Positions 42,623 through 51,542 are shown, counted from the first letter of the stretch. The stretch: DNA of 64,000 nucleotides from Litoreibacter roseus (GCF_009811795.1 NZ_BLJE01000001.1:62001-126000); one strand, 5' to 3'. The notes: generated from the sequence alone by a model not told the origin. Numbers and translations are program-made.

Positions 42623-43908
42623 TGCGGCGGTTTGTGGCGGTTTGCCTGCTCTGTGCCGCCCCGGCGACTGCGCAGGACTTTTTCACTCTCAAGGGCCACG
42701 GCGGCCCGATCATGGGCATTGCCGTGTCGCCCGACGACCGGATTGCGACGGCGAGCTTTGACAACTCCGTCGGTCTCTGGTCTGAGGGCAAGCCCGATTG
42801 GCAGGAGGGGCACGAGGCTGCGGTGAACGCGGTTTTGTATGCCTCAAGCGAGCTGGTGTTTTCGGCGGGGGATGATTTCGATATCATTCGGTGGGATCTG
42901 GTTGCAGGCGTGCAATCCCGTCTGGAGGGGCATGAGGGCAAGATAACTGCCCTTGCCGCGTCCGACCGTGTTTTGGCCTCGGCCAGTTGGGACGGTACCA
43001 TCGGGCTCTGGCCTTTGGATGGGGGCGCTCCGCAGTTTCTGCAAGGTCACGACAACGGCGTGAATACGGTCGCATTTTCTGATGACGGCGCAACGCTCTA
43101 TTCCGGGTCGGTCGATGGGACGATCCGCGTGTGGGATGTGGCAACAGCGGGTGAAAAGCTGGTGCTGGTGAAGCATGGATTCGGCGTGAACGAGCTGATC
43201 CTGAACGAGGCCGCCGGGTGGCTTGCCTACGGGGCGGTGGATGGTGTGACACGCGTGGTGTCCGTTGCCACGGGTGAGTTACTCTCGGATTTTACGCTGG
43301 AGCGGCGTCCGATCCTGTCCATGGCCGCCAGTCCCGATGGTGCCCGGCTGGCCGTTGGCGACGGGGAGGGGTTCATCATGGTGATTGATACGGAGAACTG
43401 GAAGATCCTCAAAGATTTCCGTGCGACGCAGCAGGGTCCTGTTTGGGCGCTGGCCTTTTCGCGGAACGGGATGAATATTCACGCAGGCGGGCTGGATGAT
43501 ACGATGTATTCTTGGCCCGTCGCGACCATGGACACTCATGATCAGATGTCGACGGAGCCGCGCAGTTTTCTGGAAAACCCGGAGGATTTGGGCAACGGGG
43601 AGCGGCAGTTCAAGCGAAAGTGCTCGATTTGCCATACTTTGACACCGGACAGCGCGCGAAGGGCGGGACCGACGCTGTACGGGCTTTTTGGGCGCAAGGC
43701 GGGAACGGTGAAGGACTACAGCTATTCCAGCACGCTGACAGGTTCACCCATGATTTGGTCCGATGAGACAATTGATGGGCTTTTCGATCTGGGCCCGGAT
43801 CACTATATTCCGGGGACGAAGATGCCAATGCAGCGGATTGTGAAGGCGCAGGATCGTGCCGATCTGATCGACTATCTCAAGACCGCGACGGCAGAGGAGG
43901 GGAACTGA
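42622..43908 (+). CDS. WD40 beta-propeller fused to cytochrome c, periplasmic
   Basis: The 428-residue protein has a signal peptide (about 1-18), a WD40 propeller (about 22-310) with repeats such as SASWDGTIGLWPLDGG and SGSVDGTIRVWDVATAG, and a C-terminal class I cytochrome c. The haem site is CSICH (334-338), with KMPMQRI (400-406) supplying the Met ligand. It is coupled to fdhC by a one-base overlap and so belongs to the fdh operon. It could take electrons from formate dehydrogenase or dock a partner through the propeller. WD40-cytochrome fusions are uncommon and no role is assigned. Confidence 0.9.
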   Translation: MRRFVAVCLLCAAPATAQDFFTLKGHGGPIMGIAVSPDDRIATASFDNSVGLWSEGKPDWQEGHEAAVNAVLYASSELVFSAGDDFDIIRWDLVAGVQSRLEGHEGKITALAASDRVLASASWDGTIGLWPLDGGAPQFLQGHDNGVNTVAFSDDGATLYSGSVDGTIRVWDVATAGEKLVLVKHGFGVNELILNEAAGWLAYGAVDGVTRVVSVATGELLSDFTLERRPILSMAASPDGARLAVGDGEGFIMVIDTENWKILKDFRATQQGPVWALAFSRNGMNIHAGGLDDTMYSWPVATMDTHDQMSTEPRSFLENPEDLGNGERQFKRKCSICHTLTPDSARRAGPTLYGLFGRKAGTVKDYSYSSTLTGSPMIWSDETIDGLFDLGPDHYIPGTKMPMQRIVKAQDRADLIDYLKTATAEEGN

Positions 43909-44040
43909 ATGAAAGCCATGCTCAGTGCGTTTGTCGCGATGTTTGTCATTGCGTTTGGTGCGAATTTTGCACTTGGGGAGCTTGGTTTTTCGAGCTCCGA
44001 ACAGGGATCGGGCGTGAATGTACGCCTCAGTGACGAATAG
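43909..44040 (+). CDS. 43-residue membrane or secreted peptide ending the fdh operon
   Basis: This short gene starts directly after the WD40-cytochrome stop (TGA then ATG) and codes MKAMLSAFVAMFVIAFGANF, then ALGELGFSSSEQG and a polar tail. The hydrophobic segment (about 4-22) fits a single membrane helix or signal peptide. AGGAGGGG lies about 10 bp upstream in the previous gene. A strong terminator follows at once, which supports its being the true last gene of the operon. Possibly a small complex-stabilising subunit; unknown family. Confidence 0.6.
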   Translation: MKAMLSAFVAMFVIAFGANFALGELGFSSSEQGSGVNVRLSDE

Positions 44041-44048
44041 CGCTGAAC

Positions 44049-44077
44049 AAAAAAGGCGCCCAGTGGGCGCCTTTTTT
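44049..44077. terminator. Strong bidirectional terminator after the fdh operon
   Basis: AAAAAAGGCGCCC and GGGCGCCTTTTTT form a 13-pair stem around a 3-base loop (44049-44077). The T tract follows in both directions. It ends the fdh operon on the plus strand and the small PLDc_N-type gene on the minus strand. Confidence 0.88.
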
Positions 44078-44095
44078 CTCGTTGTTATCTGATCG

Positions 44096-44281
44096 TCAGA
44101 CGGTTGCTGCACCGCCCTTTGGACCGGCGATCAACCAGATTATGAAGCCCACGACCGGAAGTACGAGGATCAACACAATCCAGAGAACTTTTGCACCGGT
44201 GGATGCGCCGCTGCCGAAGATCTTTGCGATTGCATAGATGTTCAAGATCAGGACGATCAGGCCCAGAATACCATATTCCAT
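44096..44281 (-). CDS. Small PLDc_N-domain membrane protein
   Basis: The 61-residue protein has two membrane helices (MEYGILGLIVLILNIYAIAK and LWIVLILVLPVVGFIIWLI) and the typical LPVVGFIIWLIAGP ending of the phospholipase D nuclease N-terminal (PLDc_N) domain, here without any catalytic domain. The function of the free-standing form is unknown. AAGGAG precedes the start at 44281. Monocistronic and convergent with the fdh operon. Confidence 0.8.
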   Translation of the reverse strand: MEYGILGLIVLILNIYAIAKIFGSGASTGAKVLWIVLILVLPVVGFIIWLIAGPKGGAATV

Positions 44282-44416
44282 TGTCAAACTCCTTCTATTG
44301 CGGTTCCGGTGAAAGAACGTCCTGCCATTCAAATTTGTTCCGAATATATTTCTTGGAACTCACGGTGACCTCTCCGTGTTCTGTCACTAATCGCGATATA
44401 ATAAGGAGACAAAACG

Positions 44417-44698
44417 ATGAAAACTACATGGACCTTCGTTGGCGTAGCTGTTCTCGCAGTAGCAGTATTGTTTGGCGTCTACATGGTCGATATCGACCAG
44501 ACCCAAGATGCACGTTTACCTGACGTGGATGTCAGCGTTGAAGGCGGGCAAGCCCCTGAATTTGATGCGGAAGTCGGATCCATCTCCGTCGGCACTGATG
44601 AAACAACGGTGACAGTGCCTGACGTTGAAATCACTACGACGGAAGAGACTGTAACAGTACCAACGTTGAACGTAACACCACCCGAAAACGACGGATAA
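44417..44698 (+). CDS. Membrane-anchored unknown protein with acidic Val/Thr-rich tail
   Basis: The 93-residue protein has one N-terminal hydrophobic helix (about 5-24, WTFVGVAVLAVAVLFGVYMV) and then a low-complexity acidic region rich in Thr, Val and Glu (TVTVPDVEITTTEETVTVPT). There are no cysteines. It is probably anchored in the inner membrane with the tail in the periplasm. AAGGAG precedes the start and a strong terminator follows, so it is a single-gene unit. Family not recognised. Confidence 0.65.
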   Translation: MKTTWTFVGVAVLAVAVLFGVYMVDIDQTQDARLPDVDVSVEGGQAPEFDAEVGSISVGTDETTVTVPDVEITTTEETVTVPTLNVTPPENDG

Positions 44699-44719
44699 AT
44701 TCAAGTAATATCTGACGCG

Positions 44720-44746
44720 AAAGGCCGCCAATTGGCGGCCTTTTTT
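44720..44746 (+). terminator. Rho-independent terminator
   Basis: AAAGGCCGCCA (44720-44730) pairs with TGGCGGCCTTT (44733-44743) and the tract continues to six T residues (44741-44746). It lies 22 bp after the 93-residue protein gene and also faces the convergent TerB-like gene. Confidence 0.85.
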
Positions 44747-44770
44747 GTGACTAGTGACACGCTAATAAGG

Positions 44771-45193
44771 TCAAAGTGTCGCATGCCGCGCACGGGCCCC
44801 GCGTTCGATGGCGGCTGCGTGCAGCCGATCAATATCAAGCTCGTAACGAATTTCTTCTAACATCCGAAGCTCGTCTTGATTGAGCTTATTGTCTGCTGCG
44901 CCCACATCACAGGCCAGCGCATAGGCGGTCTCAAACAACCTGTCCGGCAGTTGTTCACGAACCAGTGCGAACATGGCATCCAGACCGTCTTCCTGCTCAA
45001 ACAAATCTGCAGTGATGCCAGCGACCAGCTTGATCCGGTCCACATCGTAGTTGGCAAAGACCGGCAACTGTTCGACGATGGAATGGATGCTCAGCAATTC
45101 AGATGTGCGGACATTCGCATCCGACATTGAAACTGCGATCATGATCGCAACGAGGCTATCCTGCGCGGAAAAGGGAAGCGTGTCTTGGGGCAT
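44771..45193 (-). CDS. TerB-like protein
   Basis: The 140-residue all-helical protein resembles the TerB/DjlA N-terminal fold: LVAIMIAVSMSDANVRTSEL, then LLSIHSIVEQLPVF and a later CDVGAADNKLNQDELRMLEE acidic segment. TerB domains bind metal through acidic residues and were named from tellurite resistance, but most stand-alone members have no proven role. It is transcribed away from lysK. No other ter genes are present. Confidence 0.7.
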   Translation of the reverse strand: MPQDTLPFSAQDSLVAIMIAVSMSDANVRTSELLSIHSIVEQLPVFANYDVDRIKLVAGITADLFEQEDGLDAMFALVREQLPDRLFETAYALACDVGAADNKLNQDELRMLEEIRYELDIDRLHAAAIERGARARHATL

Positions 45194-45311
45194 GGCGATC
45201 TTTCGTGTTCCAGATGTTGCGGTGCAGAATATTGACGGAAGACGCCCCGCACAATAGGTAGCGGCGTCTGGATGACATATGGGATGTCCGTCCGATCAGT
45301 GAAAGAAGAAC

Positions 45312-46895
45312 ATGTCTGATTTGCGCGAAGAAGCGATGAATTCGAAAGCCTGGCCGTTTGAGGAAGCGCGCCGGGTTTTGAAACGCTACGCTAACGGCGC
45401 GCCTGAGAAGGGCTATGTTCTGTTTCAAACAGGCTATGGCCCCTCAGGCTTGCCCCACATCGGGACATTTGGCGAGGTCGCGCGGACGACGATGGTGCGC
45501 CGGGCCTTCGAGATGCTCAGCGATATTCCGACACAGCTGATCTGCTTTTCGGACGACATGGACGGATTCCGCAAGGTACCCAGCAATGTGCCGATGCAAG
45601 AAGAACTGGCAGAGGACCTGCATCTGCCGCTTACCAAGGTCCGTGATCCGTTTGGCACCCATGAGAGTTTTGCGCATCATAACAATGCCAAGCTGAACGA
45701 GTTTCTTGACAGCTACGGGTTCGAATACGAGTTCGCGTCCTCGACCGAGTACTATACGTCAGGCCGGTTTGATGAGGCGTTGCTGATCGCTTTGGAGCGG
45801 TTCGATAAAATTCAGGAGGTGATGCTGCCGACGCTGGGTCCGGACCGGCGCGCGACCTACTCCTGCTTTCTGCCGGTCAGTCCCAAGACGGGCCATGTGC
45901 TGCAAGTCCCGACGCTGGAGCGCAATGTGGCCAAGGGCACGATCGTCTACGAAGAGCCCGACGGAGAGCGGATAGAGGTGCCCGTGACGGGTGGTCATGT
46001 GAAGATGCAGTGGAAGCCTGATTGGGCGATGCGTTGGGCGGCCTTAGGCGTCGACTACGAGATGTCAGGCAAGGATCTGATCGACAGTGTGACGCAGTCG
46101 TCGAAGATTTGTCGTGTCTTGGGCGCTAAGCCCCCAGAAAGCCTGTCTTACGAGTTGTTCAATGATGAACAGGGGCAGAAGATCTCCAAATCGAAGGGCA
46201 ACGGTCTGTCGATGGAGGAGTGGCTAACCTACGCCGCGCCGGAAAGCCTGCAGTATTTCATGTACCAGAAGCCGAAAACAGCGAAGCGGCTTTACTTCGA
46301 CGTGATCCCGAAAGCGGTCGATGAGTATCACCAGCAACTGCGCGGTTGCGCCGATCAGGATGCCAAGCAGCGGTTGGCCAATCCGGTCTTCCACATCCAC
46401 GGGCATAATGTTCCAAGCTCGAACCTTGTGGTGCCGTTCTCGATGCTGCTCAATCTGGCTTCTGTCGCGGGCGCCGAGGACAAATCACAGTTGTGGGGCT
46501 TTATCCAGCGCTATGCCCCTGATGCGTCGCCGGATACTCATCCTGACCTTGATCAGGCGGCGGGTTTTGCTGTGCGCTATTACAATGATTTCGTGAAGCC
46601 GGAGAAGACTTACCGTTTGCCAACCGATCTTGAGCGGGAAGCCCTAGAGGATCTCAAAACGCAGCTTGAAGCATGGGATGGCGGGCTTGACGCGGAAGCT
46701 TTGCAAAGCGTGGTGTTCGCCTGCGGGCGAGATCGTTTCGATCCGCTGCGGGACTGGTTCAAGGCCCTTTACGAGGTTCTGCTTGGTGCGTCGCAAGGGC
46801 CGCGGTTCGGTGGTTTTATTGCCCTTTACGGGGTGGACGAGACGGTCGCGTTGATCGACGCCGCCCTTGCAGGGAAGCTTGCCAGCGCAGCTTGA
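45312..46895 (+). CDS. lysK: Class I lysyl-tRNA synthetase
   Basis: This enzyme charges tRNA-Lys. The 527-residue protein is the archaeal-type class I form, used by many alphaproteobacteria in place of class II LysS. The HIGH-type motif is YGPSGLPHIGTFGEVA and the KMSKS-type motif is KISKSKGNGLSM. A C-terminal helical anticodon-binding region follows. The start MSDLREEAMNSKAWPF gives typical length. It should be essential unless a class II enzyme is elsewhere in the genome. Followed 49 bp later by a secreted DUF4864 protein. Confidence 0.96.
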   Translation: MSDLREEAMNSKAWPFEEARRVLKRYANGAPEKGYVLFQTGYGPSGLPHIGTFGEVARTTMVRRAFEMLSDIPTQLICFSDDMDGFRKVPSNVPMQEELAEDLHLPLTKVRDPFGTHESFAHHNNAKLNEFLDSYGFEYEFASSTEYYTSGRFDEALLIALERFDKIQEVMLPTLGPDRRATYSCFLPVSPKTGHVLQVPTLERNVAKGTIVYEEPDGERIEVPVTGGHVKMQWKPDWAMRWAALGVDYEMSGKDLIDSVTQSSKICRVLGAKPPESLSYELFNDEQGQKISKSKGNGLSMEEWLTYAAPESLQYFMYQKPKTAKRLYFDVIPKAVDEYHQQLRGCADQDAKQRLANPVFHIHGHNVPSSNLVVPFSMLLNLASVAGAEDKSQLWGFIQRYAPDASPDTHPDLDQAAGFAVRYYNDFVKPEKTYRLPTDLEREALEDLKTQLEAWDGGLDAEALQSVVFACGRDRFDPLRDWFKALYEVLLGASQGPRFGGFIALYGVDETVALIDAALAGKLASAA

Positions 46896-46944
46896 GAATT
46901 GACGAAGATCGGATTTGGCCTAACTCCGACGAAAGGAGTGCGTC

Positions 46945-47355
46945 ATGAAACATATCCTCGTTGCGATTACGATCTTCCTATCTTCAGTGCTGCCGAGCGC
47001 CGCGCAGGAAGTACGTAACCCCGATATTGAAGCAACGATACAAAGTCAGATTGATGCATTTCTGCAGGATGATTTTACGACCGCGTTTACCTATGCGTCA
47101 CCGAATATAAAGCGGCTGTTCGGCTCGCCGGAACGCTTTGGTCAGATGGTACGCAATGGGTATCCGATGGTATGGCGCCCGTCGGATGTCGACTTTCTGG
47201 AGTTGCGTCGTCAAGGGCCGCTCTTGTTTCAGAAGGTTCTGCTGCGCGACGCGAATGGCGCGCCCCATGTGCTGGAATATAACATGATCGAGACAGATGC
47301 GGGCTGGCAGATTGACGGCGTCATTCTGCTGGCCGCCCCGCCCATTGGAGCTTGA
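46945..47355 (+). CDS. DUF4864 secreted protein
   Basis: The 136-residue protein has a signal peptide (about 1-20, VAITIFLSSVLPSAAQE) and then IQSQIDAFLQDDFTTAFTYA, FGQMVRNGYPMVWRP and YNMIETDAGWQIDGV. This is the pattern of DUF4864, a small NTF2-like fold found in alphaproteobacteria. AAAGGAG lies 7 bp before the start. Exported to the periplasm; function unknown. Confidence 0.82.
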   Translation: MKHILVAITIFLSSVLPSAAQEVRNPDIEATIQSQIDAFLQDDFTTAFTYASPNIKRLFGSPERFGQMVRNGYPMVWRPSDVDFLELRRQGPLLFQKVLLRDANGAPHVLEYNMIETDAGWQIDGVILLAAPPIGA

Positions 47356-47360
47356 GATTT

Positions 47361-47393
47361 AAAAACGCGCCACACTAATTCGGGCGCGCCTTT
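47361..47393. terminator. Weak hairpin between convergent genes
   Basis: CGCGCC (47366-47371) pairs with GGCGCG (47383-47388) around an 11-base loop, with an A run before and TTTC after. It lies in the gap between the DUF4864 gene and the basic-protein gene facing it. The stem is short, so termination is only likely, not clear. Confidence 0.4.
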
Positions 47394-47416
47394 CATTCGT
47401 CGTTAGCGGCTTACTT

Positions 47417-47842
47417 CTATGCTTTGAACCACATACCGTCGCTATTGGTGTAGCGGCCGTCATCTGTGCCTTTGCGCAGTTCGGCGCGCAAAGAGACTTC
47501 TTTGACCATTGCTTCCAGATCATTCTCGGCGGTCGCAGCAATATCGGCGATTTTAACACCGTTGCCTTTTCCGGCTTTCTCCATGGCGCGTTCGACCAAG
47601 GTGCGTGCCGTGCCGCGTGGCGCGCGCTTACGACCTTTGGGTGTCGCTGCTTTCGCCTTGCGGGGTTTTTTCGCTTTGGGTTTTGGACCCGGCTTAGCGC
47701 TGGTTTTACCGGGGCTCAAGACCGACAGAAGCTCTTCCCGTGCGTCTGTTTTCCCCTTGGCGATGCCGTCCTTCATACCAAGCTCATACGCATCATCCAG
47801 TGCGCGTTCTACTGTCTTCAAAAGTTTCTGAGTGGCTTTCAT
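47417..47842 (-). CDS. Histone H1-like basic protein
   Basis: The 141-residue protein has an N-terminal helix (MKATQKLLKTVERALDDAYE), a Lys/Pro/Ala-rich central linker (about 60-90, KPGPKPKAKKPRKAKAATPK) and a C-terminal region (GVKIADIAATAENDLEAMVK, ending SDGMWFKA). The last part resembles a small winged-helix or HTH-like fold. The linker is like the DNA-compacting tails of bacterial H1-type proteins or AT-hook proteins. The start at 47842 has GAGAAG 8 bp upstream; a GTG at 47944 would add 34 residues without a ribosome site. Probably nucleoid associated, an inference. Confidence 0.6.
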   Translation of the reverse strand: MKATQKLLKTVERALDDAYELGMKDGIAKGKTDAREELLSVLSPGKTSAKPGPKPKAKKPRKAKAATPKGRKRAPRGTARTLVERAMEKAGKGNGVKIADIAATAENDLEAMVKEVSLRAELRKGTDDGRYTNSDGMWFKA

Positions 47843-47962
47843 TTTTCCAACTTCTCTGCTGATTGGCGTAATCTCGCTATATGCCTGCGCTAATAGAACG
47901 TCAATCATGTCGGCATAGTGCCGCCGATGTGTTGATATTTTCACGGTATGGGCGCTAGTAGG

Positions 47963-50161
47963 CTATTTTCGGCGGCGTTTTACGTTTCCGCCTCTTTGGC
48001 CCGGACGGCCCGCTGTTGAGCGACCCGATGCTTTATGCGCATCATCTACCGCTTTCTCAACGGCATATTGACGAGCGAGCGGATCGTCAGACACCACCAT
48101 ATCGACCGTCTCAAGGCGCTTAACTTCGTCCCGCAACCGTGCAGCTTCTTCGAACTCTAGGTTCTCTGCGGCCTTCCGCATGTCCGTCCGGAGCCCGTCG
48201 AGAACCGCCTGAAGGTTTGCGCCGGCAAGGGGCATATCTACCTGCGCTGTAACGCGGTTCATATCCACATCACCTTTGTAGAGACCTGCCAGAACATCCT
48301 CGACATTCTTCTTCACGGTTTCCGGCGTAATACCGTGTTCTTCATTATATGCCATTTGCTTGGCACGGCGGCGGTCCGTCTCGCCCATCGCGCGTTCCAT
48401 CGATCCGGTGATCCGGTCGGCATACATAATGACCTTGCCATCCGCGTTCCGTGCGGCCCGTCCGATCGTCTGGATTAGGGATGTTTCGGAGCGGAGGAAA
48501 CCTTCCTTGTCGGCGTCGAGAATTGCGACCAAGCCGCATTCTGGAATATCGAGACCTTCACGCAGCAGGTTAATACCGATCAGCACGTCAAATGCGCCAA
48601 GGCGAAGGTCACGCAGAATTTCAATCCGCTCGATGGTGTCGATATCACTGTGCATGTAACGCACTTTGATGCCTTGTTCGTGCAGGTATTCCGTCAGGTC
48701 TTCAGCCATCCGCTTTGTGAGCGTTGTGACCAATGTTCGGTAACCGGCCTCAGACACGCGTCGAATTTCGTCCATAACATCGTCGACTTGTGTTTCGACG
48801 GGACGAATTTCGATCATGGGATCCAGAAGGCCCGTGGGTCGGATGACCTGTTCGACAAAGACGCCGCCTGATTGCTCCAACTCCCATGATGCGGGCGTCG
48901 CCGAAACAAACACGGATTGCGGTCGCATTGCGTCCCATTCTTCGAATTTCAGCGGTCTGTTGTCCATGCAGGACGGTAGGCGGAACCCATGCTCCGCCAA
49001 GGTAAATTTACGCCGATAGTCACCCCGATACATGCCGCCAATCTGAGGTACGCTGACATGGCTTTCATCTGCAAATACGATTGCGTTGTCGGGGATGAAT
49101 TCGAACAATGTGGGGGGTGGCTCGCCCGGGGCGCGACCGGTGAGATAGCGTGAGTAGTTCTCGATGCCGTTGCAAACGCCCGTGGCTTCCAGCATTTCCA
49201 GATCGAAATTCGTGCGCTGTTCCAATCGTTGCGCTTCCAGTAATTTGCCTTCATCGACCAGTTGCTTCAATCGCACGGCAAGCTCTGACTTGATCCCCTT
49301 GATGGCCTGTTGCATCGTGGGCCGCGGCGTCACGTAGTGCGAGTTCGCATACACCCGGACCCTGTCGAAATCGTCTGTCTTCTTGCCAGTGAGCGGGTCG
49401 AACTCGACAACTTTCTCAAGTTCTTCACCAAAGAACGACAACCGCCACGCGCGGTCGTCCAGGTGGGCGGGCCAAATCTCAAGACTGTCGCCGCGGACGC
49501 GGAAGCTGCCGCGTTGGAACGCCTGATCATTGCGCCGGTATTGCTGCGCAATCAAATCCGCCATAACTTTGCGTTGATCATAGTCCTGCCCCGCATGGAG
49601 GTCTTGGGTCATGGCGCCGTAGGTCTCAACCGACCCGATGCCGTAAATACAACTTACGGATGCAACGATAATAACGTCATCCCGCTCCAGAAGGGCGCGA
49701 GTCGCGGAGTGACGCATCCGGTCGATCTGTTCGTTGATTTGGGATTCTTTCTCGATATACGTATCCGACCGGGCCACATAGGCTTCCGGCTGGTAGTAGT
49801 CATAGTAGCTCACAAAATACTCGACTGCGTTGTCGGGAAAGAACCCCTTAAACTCGCCGTAGAGTTGTGCCGCGAGCGTTTTGTTTGGTGCAAGTATAAT
49901 AGCGGGCCGTTGTGTTTCCTCGATGACCTTCGCCATAGTGAAGGTCTTGCCGGTCCCGGTCGCGCCCAGAAGCACCTGATCCTGCTCACCCCCGTTGACA
50001 CCCATTGTCAGTTCCTTGATCGCCATGGGCTGATCGCCTGCTGGCGTAAAGTCCGTCTGCATGCGGAACCGAATGCCGCCTTCCAGCTTTTCGCGACCGC
50101 GCACATCCGGGGAGGGGGCGTGGTTCAGGGCGGGCATCTGTTCGGGAGAGTTGTTGTGCAT
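47963..50161 (-). CDS. uvrB: Excinuclease ABC subunit B
   Basis: UvrB is the damage-verifying helicase-like subunit of nucleotide excision repair. The 732-residue protein has Walker [17 protein letters not shown], the beta-hairpin region [20 protein letters not shown] that inserts between strands, helicase motifs ([46 protein letters not shown]) and a C-terminal UVR domain ([18 protein letters not shown]) that binds UvrA or UvrC. The start at 50161 follows AAGGAA; an open frame adds 7 codons upstream. I found no clear SOS box before it. Confidence 0.97.
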   Translation of the reverse strand: MHNNSPEQMPALNHAPSPDVRGREKLEGGIRFRMQTDFTPAGDQPMAIKELTMGVNGGEQDQVLLGATGTGKTFTMAKVIEETQRPAIILAPNKTLAAQLYGEFKGFFPDNAVEYFVSYYDYYQPEAYVARSDTYIEKESQINEQIDRMRHSATRALLERDDVIIVASVSCIYGIGSVETYGAMTQDLHAGQDYDQRKVMADLIAQQYRRNDQAFQRGSFRVRGDSLEIWPAHLDDRAWRLSFFGEELEKVVEFDPLTGKKTDDFDRVRVYANSHYVTPRPTMQQAIKGIKSELAVRLKQLVDEGKLLEAQRLEQRTNFDLEMLEATGVCNGIENYSRYLTGRAPGEPPPTLFEFIPDNAIVFADESHVSVPQIGGMYRGDYRRKFTLAEHGFRLPSCMDNRPLKFEEWDAMRPQSVFVSATPASWELEQSGGVFVEQVIRPTGLLDPMIEIRPVETQVDDVMDEIRRVSEAGYRTLVTTLTKRMAEDLTEYLHEQGIKVRYMHSDIDTIERIEILRDLRLGAFDVLIGINLLREGLDIPECGLVAILDADKEGFLRSETSLIQTIGRAARNADGKVIMYADRITGSMERAMGETDRRRAKQMAYNEEHGITPETVKKNVEDVLAGLYKGDVDMNRVTAQVDMPLAGANLQAVLDGLRTDMRKAAENLEFEEAARLRDEVKRLETVDMVVSDDPLARQYAVEKAVDDAHKASGRSTAGRPGQRGGNVKRRRK

Positions 50162-50289
50162 TACGCGATTCCTTACGACCACCCTAAGATGATCCTTTTT
50201 GGTTCCCCTTCAAGATGCGCCTGAATGCGCACTTGCCAACTCCTGCCAGTCCGGGGATAACATCGCGCAAGTTGACCGGAGTGAAGACC

Positions 50290-50601
50290 ATGCGGGCGCG
50301 TATCTACCAACCAGCGAAGACTGCCATGTCCTCAGGGCAGGCCAAAACCAAAACGTGGGTTTTGGAGTTTGTCGCTGAGACAGCGCGCGAGGTTGATCCG
50401 CTGATGGGATGGACATCTTCGCAAGACACGCAGGCGCAGGTGAAGCTAACCTTCGATACGAAAGAAGCGGCGCTGGACTATGCCAAAGAGCGGGGCATTG
50501 ACGCCGTGGTGACCGAGCCCAAAAAGCGGAAGCCTGTCATTCGTCCCGGCGGGTATGGCGAGAACTTCGCCACCAACCGGCGAGGCACTTGGACCCACTA
50601 G
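50290..50601 (+). CDS. NDUFS4-like complex I accessory subunit
   Basis: The 103-residue protein is the bacterial form of the 18 kDa NADH:ubiquinone oxidoreductase subunit (NDUFS4), present in alphaproteobacteria and mitochondria. It reads MRARIYQPAKTAMSSGQAKT, then WVLEFVAETAREVDPLMGWT and YGENFATNRRGTWTH. The last segment with G.NF...R..PWTH type is the family hallmark. It is encoded away from the nuo operon, as usual. Start at 50290 matches the family; the upstream open frame is not conserved. Its end overlaps by 4 bp the end of the convergent CdsA-like gene. Confidence 0.88.
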   Translation: MRARIYQPAKTAMSSGQAKTKTWVLEFVAETAREVDPLMGWTSSQDTQAQVKLTFDTKEAALDYAKERGIDAVVTEPKKRKPVIRPGGYGENFATNRRGTWTH

Positions 50602-51542
50602 ACCGACCAGAAATAGGCGGTCAGATGGTAGAACACTGGCGCGGCGAAGATGGCGGAGTCCATTTTGTCGACGAAGCCGCCTTGTCCGGGGATCAGATGC
50701 CCCCAGTCACGCACCCCAAGATCCCGTTTGATGGCCGCAAGGACAACAGATCCGCCGCTGCCGATCAGGAAGATCGCGATGGCCATCAGCGCGGCTTCGT
50801 GGGGGGCAAAGGGTGTGATCCAGTTGAGGACGAAGCCAATCAGCGCCGCAGTTAGCGTTCCTGCGCCAACGCCTTCCCATGTTTTCGGCGACACCCGCGG
50901 TGCGATGCTGCGCCGCCCAAACCTGCGCCCGACATAGTATTCCATCAGATCGCTGAGCTGCACGACAAGCACCAAAAACGCCACAAGAAGGACAACCCGG
51001 TTCTGGTAGCCCGGGATGTCAAGCGTCAGCAGCGCTGGCACATGGCTAAGGCAGTAGACGCAGATCATGAGCGCCCATTGGGTTTCTGAGACGCGCGCGA
51101 GAAATTTCTGATCGGGTTGTCTAAGGACCGAGACGATCGGCAGCAGCAGAAACGCGTAGACGGGGATGAGGATTGAGAACAGTCCACTCTCCCCCAACCA
51201 GATCATCACGTATTGCGCAGGGAGCACGACATAAAAGATCGCCACGAGCGACATGTGATCGCCCTTAGTCTTTGTCGTCAGCGTCAGAAATTCCCGCAAG
51301 GCTGCGAAGGAGCAGAAGAGGAACAGCACGACGATCCCGATCCGCCCCGTCAGAAGGGCAAGCGTCATCAGCAAAACCATAACCCACCAGGTTCGAACCC
51401 GCGTCAGATAGGTCTCAACGGTCGGGTTGTCGGTGTTCGGGGAAAGCTGCGATTGAAGGACCATACCAACGAGGGAGGCCAACACCAGCAGCAGACAGGA
51501 GCCCGCAAACAGCAGCAGTAGATCAGCGTCTGTCTGGGTCAT
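50598..51542 (-). CDS. CdsA-family phosphatidate cytidylyltransferase
   Basis: The 314-residue membrane protein has about eight spans and the CDP-DAG synthase C-terminal signature (RVSPKTWEGVGAGTLTAALI, then GSVVLAAIKRDLGVRDWGHL and PGQGGFVDKMDSAIFAAP). It would make CDP-diacylglycerol for phospholipid synthesis. It is co-transcribed with a PlsC-type acyltransferase (ATGA overlap). This pairing is characteristic of a second CdsA type rather than the frr-uppS-linked cdsA, so it is probably a paralogue. Confidence 0.88.
   Translation of the reverse strand: MTQTDADLLLLFAGSCLLLVLASLVGMVLQSQLSPNTDNPTVETYLTRVRTWWVMVLLMTLALLTGRIGIVVLFLFCSFAALREFLTLTTKTKGDHMSLVAIFYVVLPAQYVMIWLGESGLFSILIPVYAFLLLPIVSVLRQPDQKFLARVSETQWALMICVYCLSHVPALLTLDIPGYQNRVVLLVAFLVLVVQLSDLMEYYVGRRFGRRSIAPRVSPKTWEGVGAGTLTAALIGFVLNWITPFAPHEAALMAIAIFLIGSGGSVVLAAIKRDLGVRDWGHLIPGQGGFVDKMDSAIFAAPVFYHLTAYFWSV

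Noticed and set aside
44771-45193. Tellurite resistance operon
   Set aside because: A single TerB-like protein without terA, terC, terD or terZ; stand-alone TerB folds are common and do not imply resistance.
49310-50224. Plus-strand frame of 304 codons opposite uvrB
   Set aside because: Antisense shadow; uvrB motifs on the other strand are unmistakable.
50162-50289. SOS (LexA) box upstream of uvrB
   Set aside because: I looked for GTTC-N7-GTTC and its reverse and found no full match.
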